Shown here: piece after piece, positions 1-7,100 of the stretch
Layout: each line of letters starts with the position of its first letter
How positions within the stretch are numbered: position 1 is the stretch's first letter
From: a virus
Reading direction: 5' to 3' (one strand)
Virus record (IMG/VR): IMGVR_UViG_3300009183_002905
Span: 1-20,389 of that record
Length of the DNA stretch: 20,389 bases
Notes under the pieces: generated by a model
Told to the model about the DNA's origin: nothing
What the model saw: only the letters and a program-made list of their open reading frames with translations
The model's database searches: none
Made by a program: the position numbers and the translations under genes

Positions 1-3000
1 AATTTTCTTGCCTGCTGGGCCGCGCAAAGTTTCAATGAGACGTGCGCTACTTTGAATTGAAGCATTAAAGAAGGCATACCATGCGCCGGCTTGCGCAGCA
101 ATTTGGCCTTTGCGATTAAAGTTAACCGTCAAATTCTTTGCTATGCTGGCGGCTGCTTGTTTAGATAAACCGTTATCTAATGCAACTTTATAAGCTGAAA
201 GACGAACCGCATTTTCCATGGTTTCGTTATAGTCTGACAGCCAATCAAAAAGTGGTGCTGCCGTTTTGCGTGCAACTTCCATTGGTACTTTTAACGTACC
301 ATTAGCGGTAAACACTTTACCCAAAGGTGAGCTTGCCCATGACGCTGGATCAAGCATTCGCTGCAAAGCTTTTGCTCGGTCTTCTGAATTAATAAATTGG
401 TCTCGATAGCCAGTCTGCCCGCCCACCTCTTGGAACTCATCCCACAATTGTGCGTAAGAGCCGGCCGCTGCGGGGCCGCCCTTGCGTTGTGCGCGGGTAG
501 CTTGATAAATTCCTTTCATCGCGGGGAACAAACCTTTTGCTACGGCTGCCTGTTTACCTGCAATTGCTGTTGTGGACAGGTTGAACATTGCGCCTTTGGA
601 GTCACGAATAAAGTTAATCGCTCCAAAGATCGGGTTGAACTGCGTGTTCACTTGGGCAAACCACCGCGTAGCCGGGGCAATAAAATTCGCGGTAATGTAG
701 CCTAGCTGATCAGCGTCAAGGTTCTTTAATGCTGAAGCCATGCGCTGCGAACGTTCATCGTTGGCGTTAAAGAATACGTACTTCTCTACGCCATCGATTC
801 GGGCCGCAAGCACCATGGGGTTTGAGCGGATAGCAGGGTTAATGCGCTCGGCCACAAGACCGGTATTCTGGTCAACATAACGCTGCTTCGGTTCTTTGAT
901 AATGTTCTGTGCGTCTATTGGATTGATGCCTATGGTCATCAAGTCGGCCATTGCACGATTTGGGTTCTTCTGTCCAGCCGGATCAATTGCTAACCAGAAA
1001 TCCGTATTTGGATTTTGAACAGCTAGACCATATAACGATAAAGCGACTCGGTTTTTCTCTGCCCTAACAATCGTGCGTTCACGCTGCATAGCAACGTTTG
1101 CAAGTATGTCGATGACGGCTTTCTTTGAACCCATAGCGCGGCGGCTGGCACCGCCCTTAACGCTGTAGCCTTGGCCCGTGCGCATACCTGCCGGGCCTTG
1201 AGTGCTGAAGTCAACATCATCACGGAACAAAGGCACGTAATCCGAATAAGCTTTTTCCCATGCGTCGATTGTCTCTTGGGATTCAAGTCCGGAGTTTACC
1301 AACAGGTCGCGGGTGTTCTGGTTGATTGCATCAACACGCGCAGCCAGTGCTGAGTAGTCGCGCTTTTGATCTGCAGTTAAACCAGCAAGGTAAGCTTGTG
1401 CGTCGGCAGTATCAATACCTGATCCACCGTCAGGCATATTTGAATTGACCTTGGCAATTTGTTTGTTACGCTCTTCGGCATGACGGTTGTGCAGGTACTC
1501 TTCAAAATCAGGAAGAGTTACGCCGCGCTTCTGCATGTCTTCAACCAATGGCCGAAGTTCAGTCTGCAAAAAGTCAGTAGTTTGTTTGGCAGTACGACCG
1601 TGGAATAGTTCTTCCTGAAGATAAACATTCCAGTCTTCGTCTATCTGTTTGCCAGTTTGATTGATTGCCTCAATGACTCGCTTGGTGTCAATGAGTTTAT
1701 TTTGCAGCGCGTAGATTACGGTATCTGCTTTGGTTTGAAGTGGCGCAGTCCAGTTAGCCAGCGGCGCTGGTTGGCCAAAGATATTACGCTGGCTAAAACT
1801 TACGGCGTTTCTTTCCCTGCGAGACTCACGCCTTCCGCGAACGCTTTCTTCATTTTGCTTTCGATCAGCTTGCGTCGCAGCAACACTTTCTCCGACGGTC
1901 GCTCCGTAGACCGCTTCACTGATTCGACCGGCTTCGTACTCTTCATTGGTCGCATTTTCAAACTCCTCTTTAAGCCCCTCCATCTTAACACGGGGGATGT
2001 CTTCTAATGGAACAAGCTCCGCTTTTCCAAAACCTTTTGAATTATCTATGGCATAAATCTTAAACGCTGGATTGTCGCCAAACTTTTCTTGCAGCCTGTT
2101 CACCGTCTCGCTGGAGCCAGCATGGCCTTTGACCAGACCGTCCAAAGGAACCGTGCGGCCAGTCTTCATGGCACGGGACAGCACGCCATTGCGCAGGGCG
2201 TCTATAGGTTCGCGGTAGATGTAGGAGATATAAACATCCTGACCTGCATCAAGCGCCAGTTGGATACGCTTCTCGGCTTTGTTGTAGGTAGACAGCGTGC
2301 CGTCGTAAACGATGTCGGCTGTCTCGAATACATCAGCTATCAATTCGCCTGCACTGGACTTACCTGCCCCACCACCGCCGGCCATAAACACGACAACGCC
2401 ATCAGGGCTGGTGTTCTCGATACGTTCCAAATAAAGCTTGTCGATAAATTTGCTGACGGCTTCATGTACTTCGCCTGCGCGTGAACGGTCAGCCCGGTAT
2501 TCAGGTGACAGCTCACGTGCGATATCGGTATCCAGCACTTTGCCACCTTCGGTACCTTCAAGCGCGTTGTACTCTTCAACCAGTGCATCGAAATCATTAT
2601 CGACACGGTCTTGCAATTCAGCACCGATGTCTTGTTGCTTGCTGAATTTAATATTTGCTGGAACGATTGCTACTTGATCAGCGGTGTATCCTTTTAATTG
2701 ACTGGCGCTTGAAATTTCCGTAACGTCATCAGCCATTTCATGCATGATGAATACGCGATCGCCTTTTCCTAAAGCCCTATCAGCATCGTCTATGCTTTTT
2801 GCTGGCCTACTGTATTCAGCTAATAAAGTTTCTAAATCAAGCGCATCAAGATTTTGTTTTTTACTAAAAGCGAAATCCGACTTTTTTCCATACACCGGAT
2901 TCTTTGCCAATACCAATGGGCCAATCTGCACAGCTTCATCAGCAGACACCACTGGGTTCATGTTCTCACGATCGTAGAAGTAAGCGTGACGTGTCGGGTC

Positions 3001-3663
3001 CATACCAACCTGCACCCAGTTGTCGTTCTTCATCGCCATCTTTGCAGTGGTCGAAGCTTGCTTCGGCGTAACCGGTTTCCAGTTACCCTTCATTACAGCA
3101 ATCGTTGCTTTTGGTTTGCCGCCTGCAATAGCAAGAGCGGCTTTCTCTACTACGCCAAACGTCGGGTTAGTAACTGCGGCCACGCTTTCATAACCAATGG
3201 ATTTGCCAGCGGAGTATCCGGCTTCTTGCTCATGCACAGACACCACCCACACACCGTGGTTAGCGTAGGCTGGAATGTCAAGTCGAAGACCAACAGGATC
3301 GCCGGCTTTTAATGTCTCGGATGGAACGCCAATGCGCTCAACCTTGTCACTGGTAAGACCGCGCTCCATGTCTGCTTGCGTAGCAGGCGTAGGGACGTCA
3401 GTATAAGGCGTGACCGGCTTTAGTTTATTAACTAGCTTGTTGTATTGTTCACTGGTAACAGTACCTTCTTTAAGGCCCTGTGCCGCTTCCTGCAATTTAG
3501 GTATGCGGTCCAATACGCCAGCTTGTCTGCCGCTGAATTTAGGCGCAGTTTTACCAAGCAGTTGTTCCAGACCGCCATCAGCTAGAAAAGCTTTAAACGC
3601 AGCTTGACCTTTGATGACTGTCTGCTTACCGTTGGTGCCTACGAACCGGTAAGTACAAGTCAT
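1..3663 (-). CDS. Giant polyvalent virion protein with zeta-toxin-like kinase domain (3' end cut by window)
   Basis: An open frame starts at ATG 3663 and runs without a stop to base 1, giving 1221 residues with the C terminus outside the window. A GAAGG ribosome site lies just upstream and overlaps the ferritin stop. Residues ~60-290 match a conserved polyvalent-protein region (KAGDPVGLRLDIPAY, then DPTRHAYFYDRENMNPVVSA). Residues 429-436 are a Walker A motif (GGGGAGKS), followed by D454-G-T, R497 and GR503. This order fits a zeta-toxin-like kinase, a family that phosphorylates UDP-N-acetylglucosamine or other small substrates. From ~residue 790 the sequence resembles polyvalent proteins of the PLxRFG/LPD38 kind, ending in YNETMENAVRLSAYK, NLTVNFNRKGQ and WYAFFNASIQSSARL. 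Such proteins are thought to be injected with phage or conjugative DNA. Virion location is inferred from the neighbourhood. No antitoxin gene is visible next to it. The kinase could be degenerate or act on another substrate. Confidence 0.85.
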   Translation of the reverse strand, partial: MTCTYRFVGTNGKQTVIKGQAAFKAFLADGGLEQLLGKTAPKFSGRQAGVLDRIPKLQEAAQGLKEGTVTSEQYNKLVNKLKPVTPYTDVPTPATQADMERGLTSDKVERIGVPSETLKAGDPVGLRLDIPAYANHGVWVVSVHEQEAGYSAGKSIGYESVAAVTNPTFGVVEKAALAIAGGKPKATIAVMKGNWKPVTPKQASTTAKMAMKNDNWVQVGMDPTRHAYFYDRENMNPVVSADEAVQIGPLVLAKNPVYGKKSDFAFSKKQNLDALDLETLLAEYSRPAKSIDDADRALGKGDRVFIMHEMADDVTEISSASQLKGYTADQVAIVPANIKFSKQQDIGAELQDRVDNDFDALVEEYNALEGTEGGKVLDTDIARELSPEYRADRSRAGEVHEAVSKFIDKLYLERIENTSPDGVVVFMAGGGGAGKSSAGELIADVFETADIVYDGTLSTYNKAEKRIQLALDAGQDVYISYIYREPIDALRNGVLSRAMKTGRTVPLDGLVKGHAGSSETVNRLQEKFGDNPAFKIYAIDNSKGFGKAELVPLEDIPRVKMEGLKEEFENATNEEYEAGRISEAVYGATVGESVAATQADRKQNEESVRGRRESRRERNAVSFSQRNIFGQPAPLANWTAPLQTKADTVIYALQNKLIDTKRVIEAINQTGKQIDEDWNVYLQEELFHGRTAKQTTDFLQTELRPLVEDMQKRGVTLPDFEEYLHNRHAEERNKQIAKVNSNMPDGGSGIDTADAQAYLAGLTADQKRDYSALAARVDAINQNTRDLLVNSGLESQETIDAWEKAYSDYVPLFRDDVDFSTQGPAGMRTGQGYSVKGGASRRAMGSKKAVIDILANVAMQRERTIVRAEKNRVALSLYGLAVQNPNTDFWLAIDPAGQKNPNRAMADLMTIGINPIDAQNIIKEPKQRYVDQNTGLVAERINPAIRSNPMVLAARIDGVEKYVFFNANDERSQRMASALKNLDADQLGYITANFIAPATRWFAQVNTQFNPIFGAINFIRDSKGAMFNLSTTAIAGKQAAVAKGLFPAMKGIYQATRAQRKGGPAAAGSYAQLWDEFQEVGGQTGYRDQFINSEDRAKALQRMLDPASWASSPLGKVFTANGTLKVPMEVARKTAAPLFDWLSDYNETMENAVRLSAYKVALDNGLSKQAAASIAKNLTVNFNRKGQIAAQAGAWYAFFNASIQSSARLIETLRGPAGKKI

Positions 3664-3665
3664 GT

Positions 3666-4166
3666 TTAACCTTCGCCGAGTTCTTGATCGATAAGAAGCA
3701 TACCTGCTTTGTCTTGGTCTACTAGTTGGATACGTGCAAGCAGATCGCCGTATTCGCCAACACTAGTACGTTGAACCTCTAAAAACTGTAACAGGAATTG
3801 CTGCACTACTGGATCGCTATCAGCTTCGCTGTACCAATCTTTGTAATTGTTGTACAGCTCAAGCTCCGTTTCGTAACCAAGTTCAATCGCATCACTTAAA
3901 TTTTTAATTGGTTCATTCATGGCTTCGATCATAGGAATCTTGGCCACAGTACCGACGTCGTTTTGAAAGTCAACGTGTTTTTGATAATGAACTAATTCAT
4001 CCGCGCTTTCACGCAAAAAGAATTTTTGTGTACCAAAATATCCGAGGCGCTGTAATTCATTGGCAACGTGCTTGTACAGATTGGATGCGTATAGTTCAGA
4101 ATGAACCGCATCATCAAGCATCGCTTTTAAATCAGCGGAGATAATCATTTTAGGTAGCATGCTCAT
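3666..4166 (-). CDS. Ferritin-like iron-storage or ferroxidase protein
   Basis: The product has 166 residues, about the usual size of bacterial non-haem ferritin, and appears to be a four-helix bundle throughout. Ferroxidase ligands are recognisable: E24 in HSELYAS, E57 and H60 in ESADELVHY, and E101. The spacings E24-E57 (33) and E57-H60 (3) equal those of E. coli FtnA E17-E50-H53, and Q132 falls at the FtnA Q127 position. The C terminus (GMLLIDQEL) lines up with the FtnA ending. T134 and S135 stand where I recall FtnA having E129 and E130, so the third iron site and part of site B may be weakened. Known ferritins oxidise Fe(II) and store it as a mineral in a 24-subunit shell. The start at 4166 has a GAGG site. 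The gene lies 7 bases after one giant polyvalent gene and 2 bases before the next, so it is probably co-expressed late. A Dps-like or other ferritin-superfamily role is the main alternative. Confidence 0.9.
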   Translation of the reverse strand: MSMLPKMIISADLKAMLDDAVHSELYASNLYKHVANELQRLGYFGTQKFFLRESADELVHYQKHVDFQNDVGTVAKIPMIEAMNEPIKNLSDAIELGYETELELYNNYKDWYSEADSDPVVQQFLLQFLEVQRTSVGEYGDLLARIQLVDQDKAGMLLIDQELGEG

Positions 4167-4173
4167 ATCAGCC

Positions 4174-7100
4174 TCAATCGCAGTTAATCTTTACCTTGCC
4201 GGAATCTTCCAGCTCAGACAAGATGTCTAAGAAATTTTCTTGTACGTAATTAATTCTTGTTGCATCCGGACGTGCGCTAACCGTAGCTTGTGCGCGGGTG
4301 CGCTTCAGGCCACGGGCATTGAGTCCTTCAAATAGGGATTCTAAACCAACGGAAGTTACTTGAGTCGTTTCTCGCGCAAGCGGTCGGTTTCGTTCTTGAC
4401 GGGTGCTGAAGTTTGGCTGAAGTCCACCGCTTGCAGGCGATATACGTCCCTCGCCGACTTGTTTCCGTTTTCCTTCATACCGTTCAACTGCGCTTTCAAC
4501 TGCTTGACGAACTGGTTGTCCGAACCAAACTTCGCCTCTACCCGAGCGATTTCCGCCGGCAGCTGCTCGATCAATGTACTCATCATAATTCTCCTTACCA
4601 ACAACAACGGTGTCGTATCTTTGTGCTGAAGCAAAAGCCACGCCGTCCATCGTGCTTACTTCAGCAGCGATATCGTTAAGCAACTCAAACTTTTCCTGCA
4701 GCAACTTTTCAAGGCCGCCTTCGGTCAGCATTTCTTTTCTTGCGTCTTCGTCCCAACGGGCTGATATTTCTGGGACGTATTGCAAACGCACGCCAATATA
4801 CTTGTCTTGAACCTTTGTTCGTGGATCGACAGCCATAGTAAACCCGTCTTGGCCATGCGCCGTAAACTTCTGCAACACAGGCATTGCGTCATTTAATGCC
4901 CGAGCGTTACGAAAATAAATTTCAACGCCCGGCCTTGCATTTGCATTGTCTTCATTCGGAGCAACAACTCGCGAAACAAAAATATCGTACTGTTCATTCT
5001 CTTGCGCCAGCTTGGCTATCTCAGCCATTGCCATGGTTGGATCGTGCTTGTCTTTTTCAGCGGTCCATTCCGTATCAAAAGACTCTTCAATCACATTCCC
5101 GTACAACCCCTTGGTCGGCACAACTCGGGCCGCAACAACCGAATCATCGCCCGTAAGCATAACCAATACGCGAGACTGGGCCGTAGATACTTCAGCAGAG
5201 TCCGGCACCTTCTCGCCTTGCTGGATACTCCACCCAGCAACGTACCTTTCAACCGGCATCGCTTCGATATTTTCTTCAAACGACCCGCCTTCGCCGGTTA
5301 CCGTTGTCCAACGGTTCTGCCCCCACAATTCTTTTTCAGCAAACCAAGCAATCGCTTGCAAGTCAGGCGGCGTTACATCAATGCCGTCTTTTTTCAATTT
5401 TTCGGAAACCTTGTCCATGACATAGGCCCCAAAGCCAAACTCGCCGCTGACTTCCGTAGCTTTAGCATTCCACGTACCGCTTACGCCTTGTTCTGCCGGG
5501 GGCGGAATGCGATTTAGATCAACGCCATTGACCAAGTTTGCAGCCCGACGCAACATACGCGCAGCCCAAACGTCAATCGTGGCCATGTTCGATTGGCCAA
5601 TTAAATTCAATGCAAAGTTACGGGCTTTTGGAGCTGAGCCAGCTTCAATAATTCGCCACATATCAAGCAATGCCCGTTGAGCATTGTTTGAATTCATGCC
5701 GTATAGTTTGCCGCTTATTTGGCGAATTTTGTCTTGGTTTGGATAATTTTTAAGTTGGCCGCCATCGCGAACATACTTATCAAATTTAGCCAATTCTTTA
5801 TTAAAATCGCCGCGAGCAAACCTGCGTAGGATATCAACCGAGAATCGCCAATTAGTATCTACCGGGGTGTTTGGTGAAGTCGCACCCAATAAGTCTGCCA
5901 GCAAATCGCCTTGAGCGCCATATTCACGGCGTAGTATTTCCGCAACATTACGGTACCAAGTTTGGTGGCTAATAATAATCTGGGCGTTTTTATCGCCAGT
6001 TGCTGCCCGAGTGTAAATGTCTTTGACCAATTTATAAAATTGGTCAGTTACCTTATCAGCCCACGCGGTATCTATTTTTGCCGGGGCACGGGTTGCGCCC
6101 GGAGGACGGTTAAACGCGTAAGGGGTAGCTTGCCACTTTAGTTCAGGTTTAGGTTCCTTGCCTTCTTCTGTTTTTGGTACTTGCAGGCCGATCAATGTTA
6201 ACGGTGCCCAGCCATTAGAAGCCGGATACTGAGCTTTGATAGCGCGTGCTTGTTCTAAAAGTTTATTAACTTGCTCTTCGGGTATGTTGAATTCGGCAGC
6301 ATCACGCAAAACCGCGTCTTGTTCTTCAGTAGGTAATTCGGCAACTTCAGCAGTTTTACGTTCTTGTTTTTCAAGTTCTAGTTTGTATTGCCGTTTGGAA
6401 GGTTCAGCTACTTCTTCTGCAACCTGTTGTTTTTTTGCAAAAGCCGGGGTTTCCAAAGACTTGACTGGTACAGCGTTGTGTTTCGGTCCCAGCAAAACAA
6501 CCGCAGCACCACGTCCAAACGGGGCTATGTAGCCATCAAAGCCTGCGTCTAATACTGCGGACTCAAATGCGTTTGAACTGCCCTGTGGCGGGATTAAGCG
6601 GGTTGCTGGGTCATAGATGTTATCGAGCTTGACTTCATGAGCGAAACGGCCAACGCCGCTCTCAGGGCGGATGCCTTCGCCGGTATCAACGTAAAAGTAA
6701 ACTCGGTCGGAAAGTCTGGAATCTTTGCTCTCCCGCAGGCGGCTGCCTTCGGCACCGCGCAAACCCGTCCCGTAATACTTACCGCTTAGACTGGTTTGGA
6801 CCCGAGGCGAGTAGTGTCTGCCAACGACGGAGATTGCTCCTTCTCTGGCTTTTCCGTAGCTTGGGGTTTCACCGCGCCCAGCTTCACCAGCTGTTGGTCC
6901 AGCTCGTTCTGCAAGCGGCTGTATTCCTTCGCCTCGAATGGGGATATTTGATTCATCGGTTTGTCCTTGTTTTAAACTTAGGGCCGGCGTGCCACTTACT
7001 GCCGTTGTTTGCTGCAACGTGCCGCGACGATACGCGATCAATGCATCACGCGCAACCATCTTGGCTTTGTTCAGATCGCGGATGTATTGGTCAACTTTAG

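Noticed and set aside
2854-3312. 152-residue plus-strand open frame
   Set aside because: It is antisense to the continuous 1221-codon frame, which carries recognisable polyvalent-protein motifs in the same stretch.
4946-5517. Plus-strand open frames of 159 and 171 residues opposite the giant gene
   Set aside because: Two overlapping antisense frames in a region where the minus-strand frame is long and domain-bearing; composition looks like a mirror of the real coding frame.
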